Source: Cacajao melanocephalus
Taxonomy: Eukaryota > Chordata > Mammalia > Primates > Pitheciidae
DNA length: 64,000 nucleotides
Direction: 5' to 3'
NCBI GenBank assembly: GCA_963573385.1
Contig: CAUYLG010076717.1
Coordinates: 1 to 64,000 of the forward strand
The notes beneath the pieces were generated by a model. It was not told the origin of the DNA. It saw nothing but the letters and a program-made list of their open reading frames with translations, and made no database searches. The position numbers and the translations under genes were made by a program. Position 1 is the stretch's first letter, and every line of letters starts with the position of its first letter. Positions 26,031 through 37,798 of this stretch are shown piece after piece.

Positions 26031-26523
26031 CTACATTACACAGGGTTGTCTAGAGTAATAGAACCAAGAAGATATACATACAAAGAGATCTATTATGTTT
26101 TGGCTCATGAGATTAAAGAGACTGAGAAGTCTCATAATTTCCCTTTTTCATGCTAGAGTTTCAGGAAAGCTGGTAATACAGTTCAAAGGCCTGACAATTA
26201 GAAACCTGATGGTGTGAATTCCAGTCTCAATTTGCAGGCCTGAGATCCATAAGCACCAAGTACAGTGGAAGATCAATGCCCCAGCTCAATGGTTTGGCAC
26301 AGTTTATTTTACTTTCTTCCACCTTTTGGTTCTATTCAGGCTCTCAACAAATTGAATGATGCCCACCCTCATTAGTGAGGACCACCTGCTTTACTCAGCC
26401 CACCCATTCAACTGCTAATATTTTTTGGAAACATTCTCACAGGCACACCGAGAAACGATTTTTAACCAGATATCCGAGCATCCTATGACCCAGTTAAGCT
26501 GACATAGAAAATAAATTTTCACA
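26031..26523 (-). mobile_element. LTR-like repeat ending in ...ACTAATACA class, antisense
   Basis: Left end 'cagggttgtctagagtaatagaacc' and right end 'agctgacatagaaaataaattttcaca', with 'ggttctattcaggctctcaacaaattgaatgatgcccaccc' inside. This is a common primate LTR-type repeat whose sense strand starts near 'tgtgatggttaattttatgtg'. L1 homology continues on both sides, so it is an insertion. A partial relative lies in the opposite orientation at 48131-48454. Confidence 0.7.
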
Positions 26524-26774
26524 AGTACCCACAAAAAAAGTAATGAACTATTGAAAAATAGCATTGATAAATCTTAAAAGAATTATACTGAATGAAAAAG
26601 GAGAGGAAAATGAGAACTTTTATGACTATATTAAGTTATAGAAAATGTAAATTAATCTATAGTGACAATAAAGAGATGAGTGATGGCATGGGGGTTGGGA
26701 GGAGGGGCTTGAGAGAGGGACTACCAAGGAAAGACAAGAAACTTCCACGGTGGGTAATGGATATATTCATGAAA

Positions 26775-27017
26775 GGTAATAAGCACATGGAGGCAGGCTT
26801 AAACACATCTCTCTTTAAGTCCTGCTAGGGATTCTGATAGGGCATGCCCCTTTGACATAGACCTGGCTAAATTTCATTCTGTTTTATAATAACTGCAGAT
26901 GAAACGAGGTGGGTCATTAAGCCAGCTACTACTTTAATTACAGGGATGGGAATGAGAGATTGCCGTGTATATTCCTTTGCCTACACCATGTGGCCAGGTC
27001 TCTAGAATCTGCATTGT
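26775..27017 (+). repeat. Unidentified repeat, copy A
   Basis: About 240 bp highly similar to 27582-27838: 'ggattctgatagggcatgcc', 'cctttgacata', 'gctgcagatgaaa'-like, 'tacaccatgtggccaggtct' and 'agaatctgca'. It interrupts the L1 3' region. I do not recognise the family. Confidence 0.8.
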
Positions 27018-27049
27018 CTTTACTGTGGTGATAACAATTTCAAGGATGG

Positions 27050-27070
27050 GTATATATATATATATATATA
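27050..27070. repeat. (TA)n microsatellite
   Basis: About ten TA units in the L1 3' region. Confidence 0.9.
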
Positions 27071-27150
27071 AACATAAAGTTTTAGATTATTGGATTTCAA
27101 TTATACCATAACAGAACTACTAAAGCTAAACAGAAATAGGGGAATGTATG

Positions 27151-27581
27151 ATTTAAATGGTATATTTTAATAAATATTAACAACCTCCCAAAATAAGCTT
27201 TTAAGCTTTTAATTATATGTAAATACAGAATGAGAATATTATAAATTAATTATAGACATGAAGAGTCAGATGTGGAAAACTCAATCTCCAATTTAGTGAG
27301 TTAATTATGATTATTATGCCCTTCTTAATGATTAGCATTTTTTTGTTTAATGGGGTGATACATGGTTTCCTTTCTCTACGTGTCTGATCCGCAGTGTTTC
27401 CACCCTCCCCTCCTGGCCAGCTCTTCCTATATACACACAAACAGCAATATAAAGGCAGAGAGGTTTCTAAATCTCAATTGTCAGATTTCATGATGTGCTT
27501 GTATTTCTTTTTACTCCCAGGTGTGACTACTGATCCTTACATATCAAAGCCCTAGCAAAACAACTTATCTTGTACTTGCAG
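27151..27581. other. Unassigned sequence between repeat copies
   Basis: Contains 'tatatac' and 'aatataaaggcag' promoter-like words near 27429-27457 next to copy B. Copy B and this stretch might belong to one LTR, but I cannot show it. Confidence 0.35.
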
Positions 27582-27838
27582 ATGATAAGCACAATGAGTC
27601 AGGCTTAAACAGACCTCTTAAACATACCTCTCTCTAAGTCCTGCTAAGGATTCTGATAGGGCATGCCCCTTTGACACAAGTCTGGATAAATGTCATTCTG
27701 TTTTATCATAGCTGCAGATGAAATACGAAGGATCATTAAGCCAGGCACTTCTTTAATCATAGGGAAGAAAATGGGAAATTCCAATGTAGACCTCTTTGCT
27801 TACACCATGTGGCCAGGTCTGTAGAATCTGCACTGATG
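27582..27838 (+). repeat. Unidentified repeat, copy B
   Basis: Same orientation as copy A, about 0.8 kb downstream and outside the L1. The shared stretch begins at 'gataagcac' and ends at 'agaatctgcac'. The two copies differ by scattered substitutions and small indels. Confidence 0.8.
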
Positions 27839-28261
27839 ATTATGGGGTGCCATTAATAAGACTGTATTTTAACATTTAGAAAATAAAATTTAAAAAATAA
27901 GATTGTACTTTAGCTTCTTTATGCTGTGTAGACTCCTTCAGCCGGAAATTCTAAAATGGCTTTGCAGAGGACAATTGTTAAGATTGAAAATTCTAGGTTT
28001 CGGAGCTACTACAATTATAAGAGCAGAAAATTTCACCCCAACATTTTATCTATGAAGCTAACTGAAATGAGATTTATTTTTCTAGTAAAATCTAAAAACT
28101 TATTTTAGTCACATTTAAATGAACATAATCAGCTTTTATGTTTTATGAAAATGATTAAACACTTTCCTTAAAAATGCATAGTCCTTCTTACCATAGCATT
28201 AGATACAAAACTATTTTATAGGTATTATGATATTTAGCTATGCAATTATATTCCTGATTCC
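27839..28261. other. Unassigned sequence
   Basis: No element recognised. Confidence 0.4.
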
Positions 28262-28380
28262 ATTGCTTAGAGAGTAAACTACCATGATAAGAACACAATT
28301 ACTCACCTTTGTAACTGTTTTGCTTAGCATAGGATCTGGCACATAGTAGGCATCCGTTAATTTAATGGATGAATGTAAAG
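28262..28380 (+). mobile_element. L2 3' end
   Basis: 'gcttagcataggatctggcacatagtaggcatccgttaatttaatggatgaatg' resembles the 3' tail of L2 ('cctggcacatagtaggcgctcaataaat...gaatgaatg'). Confidence 0.7.
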
Positions 28381-31300
28381 AATTTTAGCATTCATACTGG
28401 AGAGATTATGACAGAATTGATATTTCTACACTGCTGCTGTCATAAACAATAGAAGATATATCACGTAATAATCAGTATGTGAAACTAAATAAACAAGGCT
28501 AAAGGTGTTTCTATTCATCTTCCTTTTAATTGCTGTGTGAGGATTTTTATAGAAACAAACTTTTTTACAATTTATTGAGTACACTGACTACACTGCAGGA
28601 TACTTTATATATATTGTTTTTGATTCTTGTGTTAGCTCTTCAAAGTAAGTATTGTTTATATTTTAGCCGTGAGGGAAATAATTCTTGTACAGCTAAAGTG
28701 ACTGGACTGAATTAGGACATTTTGAGTATGTATGCTTTCGGGTTATTTTGTCTTTAAATTAAAATGCAAAATGATGAAGGAAATGTATCATGTACATTTA
28801 CTGAGTGCTAAAGTAATTTGGAGGCTGAGATATTTTCAGTGCCACAACTTTTGGACTAATTCACTTTTCTATGTAATTGTATCCTGGTTGCAGTCCAGCA
28901 TGGAAGTAAGCTGTTGCCTTCTCTGAAATTTACTTTCTTTACTGGTCCAGCCTTTCACATCACATATTTGTTCCCACTTCTTAGAACTTGTATTTCATAT
29001 CCCAAAAAAAGTTATTACCTCTTCTATCTCCTAGTCCATTCAAAAAAAAAAAAGATCATGTCATGCACTCTGAGAAGCATTCTCATGCAAGCATTTCCCA
29101 AGGATTGTAAAGTGGCTTGAACAGGCTTTTCTAACTCCCTAACTCAGCCATCTTACCTAAACTGTATTAATTCTGGCTGCTTTTTCTTTTGAAGCATCTC
29201 AGCTTTGACTATTGCAGCCCCACATTAAGAGCATTTTCTCCTAGGCATTAATTGTTATGACAATATGTTTGAATATTAAATAATGAAATTAATCTAAAGT
29301 AAATGAGCATCATATTCTTCCCAAGTCATCACAATAGACTCAAAGGTAAGAAGATTTTATTTCTTTAAAAGCATGCATAGAATACAAATTTTATCGAAAT
29401 ACGTATTTTCAACTGCATAGTTTTATGTATGCTGAAGATATATAGGAATGAAACTTCAGGTTGCATATTATATTAATGCCACTCAAAATAGCCAATAATA
29501 AATGTCAATAAGAGCAATCTGTTTTCATCAAAAGTATCTTACATTTAAAATTTACTGTAATGGAATTATTATTCAGTTAAATATCCGTAATTTGATTTGA
29601 AGGCAATGTAAGAGCACACTGTTGACATATGTGTATGTGTTTTATATACACTGGAGCTTTATCAAGCTTTATCTTGTAGCTAAAATATAGTAAATTGAAT
29701 TGATTTGTAGTTGAGTTTTCAGATACGCTTCTCTTGTTTCAGTGCTATGATCAAATAGGGGACATTTTACAGGAGTTAAGAGCTAAACTGTTAAGGAAGA
29801 CGAGCAGGATTTGTAGCTCTCTGAGAGCCCACGGTAATGCTATGTACTTTCATGCATTTAATCAGACTTTGTGGCTCCATAGTTAAGGCCTCAGGTCTCT
29901 TAGGAACTCATCTATAATAAATATTTTATTTTACTAATACTAAGAATTGTGTTCATACACCAAACTGAACAAACAACCATTATGTGATTTCCAATACAAT
30001 GCTCCGTATTTATGTGCCATAAAATCCAAGGGTAGTCTTATCTAAAATATTGAACTATAAAGCTTAAGTACTGAATCAAATGTAGCCAAGAGACTAGAAA
30101 CTGTCTAAATAATTTTATAGAAATATTTCCTTGAGTTTTTGTTATTTTTATAAACTCTAATCTGTGTCCTGCACATAATTTAAATTTCACATATTCTAAC
30201 ATATACCACAATAGATTGATGATTAATCTTGGTAACTAATAAGTGTTTCTATTATGGTGAGATATTATAATGTGTCATTTACACATTTATATAATTGGAG
30301 ACCAAGTTTCAATAATGCTATTTTTTTCTCAGTGTCACATCATAAAGCCTTTTTTCTTTAGAAATTCATAACTCTTTGTCTCCTGTATTCCCTTATTTAA
30401 TAATTGAAGTAAACATAAATCTAAGCCCAACTAAGTTAACAGATGCTAAAAACTTGTGATTTCACATAAAAATATGGTACATAAGCAGTATTCCATGGCT
30501 AGCCTTGGAATGATGTTTGTGAGATTTTCTTGATACTAAGTTCACACTAATTAATTACTAATTAATGTTAGACCTTGCCAAAGAGGAAAACAAAAATTAA
30601 CTGGAATTTATTATTCTTTTTCCACTAATTTCTGTGTTTTTTTTAAACTATAGTTGCTATTAATTAGAAAACATCATGGGGCACTTACATTAAAGTCCAT
30701 GATTTTTTTAAAGAATTCCATGTTAACAAAAATGAATATGATGTTTCTGACTGAATGTATTCTAAAATTTGAAAAATTAAAAAGTTACTACTGCTACTAC
30801 ATTCATACAAATGTATTTCTTTGTGGAACATTTATAGTTATTATGTTTGAAGAAAACAGAATCTTGTGTTTTCTTTTATTTGCTTATTTTTATCATTTTT
30901 ACTTTTTATTATAATCATGCAAAAATTGTAGTTCCTATAGGAAAGAATTCTCTATTAGGTAACCAATGACAAATTTAATTTTATAAAGTACATAAAATAT
31001 TCAAATATTGCCTTTTTGCTGTAAAGTAAAAAGGGCCTGCCAAAATTCAGTAAGTTTTTCATACATTCTTTGTGTTTATTTACCAGCTAACAGCTTTAGA
31101 GTGTTATCAAAAGAATTACATGAAGTGGAAGAAGTAATAGGGGAATAAATGGTGATTATATGCTTTGGAAGAAAAAGGTGATCTAGAGATTATTTCTTTG
31201 TGTTGGTCGTATCTAAGTCCTGTACTTAATTTTTCATCAAATTTACTAATATATACCTATATCATGCTACATTAGAAATCTAAAATAAATCAGATTAGTA

Positions 31301-31632
31301 GGTATCATGGTCATGTTTCTTTAACATTTCACTCTGGAACTGGAGTGTCTCCTAAGAATACTAAGTTAAGTTTACTGGGCAGCATTTCTTAAGAGATATT
31401 ACTGAAGTCAATACAAAGATTGCAAACACTGTACTGCTAGTCTAAATATTTCAAAGTCAGGAGTAAGGAGACCATTCATATTTCCTCCTAGGGAGAAAGA
31501 AAGAGAAAGAATAGAAAAATCTGATAGAAACTAAGAGAAATAGGAAGAGACAACTTTGAAGACACTTACAGAGTAATGAGTGTACATCCTGCCAAATTTT
31601 TAGGGTTGAAAATCCTAAGAGTATTATTTAAG
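28381..31632. other. Unassigned AT-rich sequence
   Basis: About 3.2 kb with no repeat, exon or RNA gene that I can recognise. Small features only: 'ctaattaatta ctaattaatg' near 30548 and an A run at 29043. Confidence 0.45.
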
Positions 31633-32649
31633 TTAGCAAGAGAAAGAAATAAATGATACTCAAATAGGAAAAGAGGAAGCCAAATTGTCTCTACTTGCAG
31701 ACAACATGATTGTATGTTTAGAAGACCCCATCATCTCAGCCCAAAATCTCCTTAAGCTGATAAGCAACTTCAGCAAAGTCACAGGATACAAAATCAATGT
31801 GCAAAAATCACAAGCATTCCTATACAACAATAACAGACAGAGAGCAAAATCTTGAGTGAACTCCCATTCACAATTGCTACAAAGAATTAAATATCTAAGA
31901 ATTGAATACAACTTACAAGGGATGTGAAGGGCCTCTTCAAGGAGAACTACAAACCACTGCTCAAGGAAATAAGAGAAGACATAAACAGATGGAAAAACAT
32001 TCCATGCTCATGGCTAAGAATCTTTATCGTGAAAATGGCCATACTGCCCAAAGTAATCTATAGATTCAATGCTTTCCCCATCAAGCTACCATTGACCTTC
32101 TTCACAGAATTGAAAAAAACACACCTTAAATTTCATATAGAACCAAAAAAGAGCCCACATAGCCAAGACAATTCTAAGCAAAAACAACCACAACAACAAC
32201 AACAAACAAAGCTAGAGGCATCATGCTACCTGACTTCAAACTATGCTAAAAGGCTACAGTAATCAGAACAGCATGGTATTGGTACCAAAACAGAGATATA
32301 GACCAATGGATCAGAACAGAGGCCCTGGAGGCAATGCCACACATCTACAACCATCTGATCTTTGGCAAACCTGACAAAAACAAGCCAGGGGGAAAGGATT
32401 CCCTATTTAATAAATTGTGTTGGGAAAACTGGCTAGCTATATGCAGAAAGCTGAAACTTATATAAAAATAAACTCACGATGGATTAAAGATTTAAATGTA
32501 AGGCCTAAAACCATAAAAACCCTAGAAGAAAATCTAGTCAATACTATTCAGGACATAGGCATGGACAAAGATTTCATGACTGAAACACCAAAAGCAATGG
32601 CAACAAAAGCCAAAATAGACAAATGGGATCTAGTTAAACTAAAGAGCCT
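31633..32649 (+). mobile_element. Isolated L1 ORF2 block, both ends missing
   Basis: A well preserved sense segment of primate-type L1 ORF2 ('gtctctacttgcagacaacatgattgt', 'agcccaaaatctccttaagctgataagcaacttcagcaaagtc', 'accaaaagcaatggcaacaaaagcc'), stopping at 'aaactaaagagcct'. It is much closer to consensus than the L1s at 18-27 kb, so younger. The 3'UTR and poly(A) are absent. Confidence 0.9.
31924..32262 (+). pseudogene. L1 ORF2p fragment (end of reverse-transcriptase domain)
   Basis: A 112-codon open piece of ORF2 downstream of the catalytic part of the reverse transcriptase. Its first half reads like L1 ORF2p ([13 protein letters not shown], then a Met-Ala-Ile-Leu-Pro-Lys stretch). A CAA-rich expansion near 32185-32205 shifts the frame, so the end is unrelated residues. 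It lacks the endonuclease, the catalytic reverse-transcriptase motif and the C-terminus, and cannot work. Confidence 0.8.
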
Positions 32650-32650
32650 A
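32417..32650 (+). pseudogene. L1 ORF2p fragment
   Basis: Continues the same ORF2 block in an open frame ([23 protein letters not shown] and on to [11 protein letters not shown]) until L1 homology ends. The open frame runs to 32788, but the last 46 or so codons are not L1. In an intact L1 this part lies between the reverse-transcriptase domain and the C-terminal cysteine-rich region. Confidence 0.75.
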
Positions 32651-35600
32651 AGTTCCCCTAGAACTGCCATAGTTTTTCAGAACACTATTCTATTAAATAT
32701 CACACTTTTTATCTTCTTCTTCTTACCCTTCTTTTTTTCTCTTTCCAACTCTCCCTTCTTGTGTTCATTGAAATTACCTCCCAAATAATCGACTCCCTCT
32801 CAGATCCTTGTCTCAGGGTCTGCTACTAGGAAGACCCAAACTGAGACACATGCCAACATTCTGATCAAAATTTAATTGAAAATACTTTCAGTAATTACAT
32901 TATACCTCATTAGTAGTGTTTTCTGATAACTGTTAACCTGCAGTTTATTTCTAACATTCAGTTTTTCATTCTGAGTACCAATGTGGGCTACATAATTTGT
33001 GAGGCTCAGCACAAAATGAATGTGGAGAGGCCCATGTTTAAAAAGCAAGGAAAAAGTGTTTCTAAAGATACTAAGATATAGAACTTTTTTATTTCTTCTA
33101 CCCATCTCTCTCACAGCCTGTCAATGCCTTTTGTTTATTTGTTTGTTTCTTGCAATTTAATATAGCAGAATGCAGACTTTAAATGGTGCCCAAGGCCCTT
33201 GCCCTACCAATTTGCACACCCTAAGTCACAGCCCACTGGCTGCTGGATTCCTCTTATCATCTATGGCTGTTCTGTGCCCTGGTCAGATATGGAGAATCTG
33301 TATCTCTTTCCCATGAGCTGGCTGTCCCAACCCACAGTGGATGTGTAATTCCCAATGACATCATGGTCGTTTTAAATTTCTTTGTCAACAATATTTCCAG
33401 TGAATACCCTCTTCTGCTAATAGCCAGGCTCCTAATGTCAACCATAAGAATAATGAATTCACCATTATCCCCATTCTGTTTAAGATCCTGAGCTGGATAT
33501 TATTATATGGGGTAAACCACATCTGATGGTGGTACTCTACTCAACAATCAACATCCAGTGGACAGCATGTGAGCCGTCGCTGGTTATGCATCTAGGATCA
33601 GGATTATTTCTGAAAGAGAGTAGTCATTGAAGCTTGAAATCTAGGGATGATTTCAGCAATTGGAATTTCACCTGGGTTTTTAATAAAGTTTCTCTACTGA
33701 CACAATCGCACTCTAGGAGACTCCATTATTCACAATGCGTAATTCCCTTTTTCATACTACTAAACTGCTCCTGTTTGCTGGAGACAAACAAGAAACTGAG
33801 CTGACTGGCTTTACTACAAATTAATACTGTCTAATCTCATCTGCATTTTCATTAATAGTTGACAATACTTCTGCTTACCTGTAAATGATTACTTACGGCA
33901 TTCTCAGCTTTTTTTCCCAATTTTTCCCACTTCCATTTCAAAGCTTTCATCTCTTATTTTCCCTGTATAACGGCATGTCATTTTTTATAAATCACTTCAT
34001 TTATCAGCCCCACTGAAATGTCCCATGACATTCACATGCTAGTTACATCAGCCACAAGTCTGAGTTGGCTGTTTTTTTCATGACCTCCAATCACTCACTA
34101 TATATGCTTTTATTATAATGGTCAATAAGTTTTTGTTAAATATACTAACTTCCTTCATCTAGTTATCTTTATCCTGACTATAGAAAAATTAATTTTGCTT
34201 CCAACTTTACTGAGGAAAATGCCAAATTCCTGAAGTTGGCCTAGCTTTGCCCTGCAAGTCAAAATCTTCAATGTCTTTAGAGGCCTTTTATGTTTTCTAT
34301 TCATGAGATTAATCATTCCATAGTCTCTTATTATTTGTGATAAGTACTTAACCCCTTGTATAAAACATCAAATTAAATTAGCCATCATAGATGGTAAACT
34401 AAAATATGATATATAAGAAAGAGAACTGATGTACCTTACAGCTATTCAAAGAAAATTGACCTTAAATGAATTATATAGTGTTTTGAAATATTTACCAATA
34501 TACTTTTTGATGCATAGATTTTAGCAAATATGTGTGTGTTTTATGTTACAGTACCTAATCTTACTGGTTGATGTTTTTACCACAGGGTTTCTTACCAGAA
34601 ATTATTTATTAATGCCCAGATACATGCCATGACTATAGCTATTGAACTATTGTAACTAAAAGAATTCTCCTTGTTGGATATTTAAATGGGATATTATTTA
34701 AAACCCCTTTTTAAAACTTTTATTCATATATCCTACTTTTGATAAATATAGATATACAATGTGTATCAAACTATCTGGATTATGAAAGTGTAGTGTAAAC
34801 ATGTTATTCTTTTTCTGTTTTATCTTTCTATATTCCCTGAAGTAAGATGCTAGAGGTGATAAAATGAAGTGAGAGGAAAAGAAACTTGGTAATAATAGAA
34901 ACTCAGGAGATACAACAAAGTTCTCACTTTTCCACCTTCATGTTCTAGCACTTTTAGTCTGAACTGTTAATTGTACTTACAGCTTCACAGCTGAGTGCCA
35001 GCATGAAAAAAAAAAGGGTAATATATTTCCATTGAAAACAATTATCCTTGTATTTATAGAATAAGCCATACTTTCATTTTAAAACTTTTCCCAGCTTTTG
35101 TTAATAAAAATAAATGCAAATATTCACATATCCTGGTTGGCCCACCTAGTAGTCTGAGTAATCTTTGAAAGCAATTTAAACGTGTTTCTCTAAGTGGTAG
35201 TAGAAAAAGATGAGTAATGTACATGTCTCTCTTCTGAAATTAATTACATGCAAACTAGATATAGAATTTTTTTTCTATGATAGATTAATAACTTTTCAAT
35301 CTTGGAAATGATGTACAGAGAGCTTAAAAGTTTATTTGAATAAGAAACAAAGTTCTTCAAAAAACAGCTTTGATTTTGTCCATTATTAAGTAATCTTTTT
35401 ATTCTCTTCAAAAGAATTAAGCATTTTCTTCAATCTGTGTTCTTTATATTTGACTTTCCTCATCTAGTTACAAGGCAGCAATTCAGATCATTGTACCCTG
35501 CTTTTCTTTCTCTACCAGAAAGATAGAAACAAGTTTAGATTATTCACAATTATAGATTCACAAAATACCAAAATCAAGACACTTCCAGACAAGGGTAGCT

Positions 35601-35964
35601 GACCGGTGATTTTAGGAGACTGGGAAGAAAATTAAGGGCAGTACGGCAAATTACATAATGGAGCCTAGAATTTAAACACACACATTTTCATATTTAGCAC
35701 CTCTCTGAAAGAGAATTTTTATAATAGTACTGCTTTATATTTAGATCTGTATCATTTTTGGTTGCCTTGTCTGGTTCCAATCCTCTGAGGATACTCTATA
35801 AATAATAGTGACACAAAAGCCTCAACGTCTTTTGCAGAGGTAAATGTTCTTTTTATACCAAGATTTTGCAGCAACTGGCTCATTCTTACTAGAATCTTCA
35901 CTGTGCCTATTTTAAGTATGTCCTCATCTTGTGACTTTTAAAATAAGAAGCAGAAAAAGATAGG
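32650..35964. other. Unassigned sequence
   Basis: The stretch 32755-32850 ('aaattacctcccaaataa...ccttgtctcagggtctgc...cccaaactgagaca') looks like the 3' end of some LTR, but I cannot name it. The remainder shows no recognisable element, exon or RNA gene. Confidence 0.4.
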
Positions 35965-36260
35965 AATAAACTTTTTTATACATTTGTATAAATTTAAGAG
36001 GTGTAACTGTAATTTTGTTACATGTCTGTATTCTGGAGTGATGAAATCTGGGCGTTAGTGTATCTATTACCAGAATAATGTACTTTGCACTCTGAGTAAT
36101 TCCTCATTTCTCACCCTTCTTCCATCTCCATCCCTTCCAAGTCTCCAATATCTATCATTCAACACTTTATGTCTATTTGCACATATTATTTAGCTTCCAC
36201 ATATAAGTGAGAACATGTATTTGACTTTCTGAGTTGTTTCACTTAAGATATTGGCCTCAA
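35965..36260 (-). mobile_element. Antisense L1M 3' end, first part
   Basis: 3'UTR-like start followed by 'gcttccacatataagtgagaacatg' and 'ttcacttaagatattggcctc'. Interrupted by an Alu at 36261. Confidence 0.8.

Positions 36261-36560
<300 letters not shown>

Positions 36561-36587
<27 letters not shown>
36561..36587. repeat. (TA)n grown from the Alu A tail
   Basis: About 13 TA units directly after the poly(A). Confidence 0.95.
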
Positions 36588-36590
<3 letters not shown>

Positions 36591-36846
36591 CTCCAGTTTC
36601 ATCCATGTTATTGCAAAGATAATATGTCACTCTTTATTGCTGAATTGTATCCCATTGCACATATATTTTCTTTATTTAATCATTAGTTGATAGTTGCTTA
36701 AGTTGATTCCCTGTCTTTGTTATTGTGAATCATGCTGCAATAAACATACAAGTGCAGGTAACATTTTGATATAATAATTTCTTAATTTCTTATTCTTTGG
36801 GCAGATACCTAGTAATGGGATTGCAGAATCAAGTGATTTCTATAAA
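36588..36846 (-). mobile_element. Antisense L1M, second part
   Basis: Continues the interrupted L1 ('cagtttcatccatgttattgc', 'aatcatgctgcaataaacatac', 'cctagtaatgggattgc'). Confidence 0.8.
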
Positions 36847-36851
36847 CATGA

Positions 36852-36930
36852 AATAACTGATTCTTGCTGATTCACCTTTGAATGCCTGGCACATAGTAGG
36901 TGCTCAATAAATATTTGTTGAATGAATAGT
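36852..36930 (+). mobile_element. L2 3' end
   Basis: 'gcctggcacatagtaggtgctcaataaatatttgttgaatgaatag' is a close match to the L2 tail. It lies between two separate L1 insertions. Confidence 0.85.
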
Positions 36931-36960
36931 CAGGGTGATTGTGTTCTAACCAACAATGAT

Positions 36961-37798
36961 TTTCTTTTTTTTTTCTCTTTTTTAATTTTGTGGGTACATA
37001 GTAGGTACATATATTTATGGGGTACATGAGGTGTTTTGACATAGGCATGTAATGTGAAATAAGCACATCATGGAGAATGAAGTACCCATCCTCTCAAGCA
37101 TTTATCCTTTGAGTTACAAACAATCCAGTTACACTATTTGAGTAACTTGAAAATGTGCAATTAAGTTCTGATTGACTGTCATCATCCTGTTGTGCTATCA
37201 AATAGCAGGTCTTATTTATTCTTTCCAACTATTTTTTGGTACCCATTAACTGTCTTCACCTCCCCACTATGACCCCCTACTATTCTTCCCAGCCTCTGGT
37301 AACCATCCTTTCAGTCTCTATGTCCATGAGTTCAACTGGTTTGATTTTTAGATCCTACAAATAAGTGAGAACATGGGATGTTTCTCTTTCTGTGTCTGGT
37401 TTATTTCACTTCATATCATGGCCCCTGGTTCCATCCATGTTGTTGCAAATGGCTGGATCTCAGTTTTTTACGGTTGAATAGTATTTCATTGCGTATATGT
37501 GCCACATTTTCTAGGTCCATTCCTCTGTTAATGGACATTTAAGTTGCTTCCCAATTTTAACTATTGTAAACGGTGCTGCAAAAAACATAGGAGTGCAGAT
37601 ATCTACCCAATAAACTGATTTCCTTTCTTTTGGGTATATAGCCAGCAGTGGGATTTCTGGAGCATATGGTAGCTCAGTTTTTAGTTTTTTAAGGAACCTC
37701 CAAAGTGTCCTCTACAGTGATTGTACTACTTTACAACCCCTCCAACACTGTACAACAGTTCCTTTTGATCTAGGTCCTTGCCAGCATTTGTTATTGTC
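36961..37798 (-). mobile_element. Antisense L1MA-like 3' end
   Basis: T-rich head, 3'UTR 'gtgggtacatagtaggtacatatatttatggggtacatgag', then antisense ORF2 ('gtgagaacatgggatgtttctctttctgtg', 'aactattgtaaacggtgctgc', 'ccagcatttgttattgtctt'). The L1 strand switches at 37799. Confidence 0.88.

Larger units (their letters stand above)
24531..27150 (+). mobile_element. Old sense L1 (ORF2 3' part and 3'UTR), with insertions
   Basis: Sense L1 of an old family: 'ttgatctatagattgagtgcaattaaaa' near 24870, 'ccatgtccat', 'gttagtgggaatgtaaa' near 25775, 'catatgtccatcaacaactgaatgg' near 25970, 'aatgaactattg' after the LTR insert, and the typical 3' tail 'ctttactgtggtgataac' and 'ttggatttcaattatacc'. It is interrupted by an LTR-like repeat (26031-26523) and by copy A of an unidentified repeat (26775-27017). 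No intact frame. Confidence 0.75.

Noticed and set aside
27429..27460. 'tatatac' and 'aatataaaggcag' as a promoter for a gene downstream
   Set aside because: No frame, exon or LTR boundary follows. TATA-like words are expected in AT-rich DNA.
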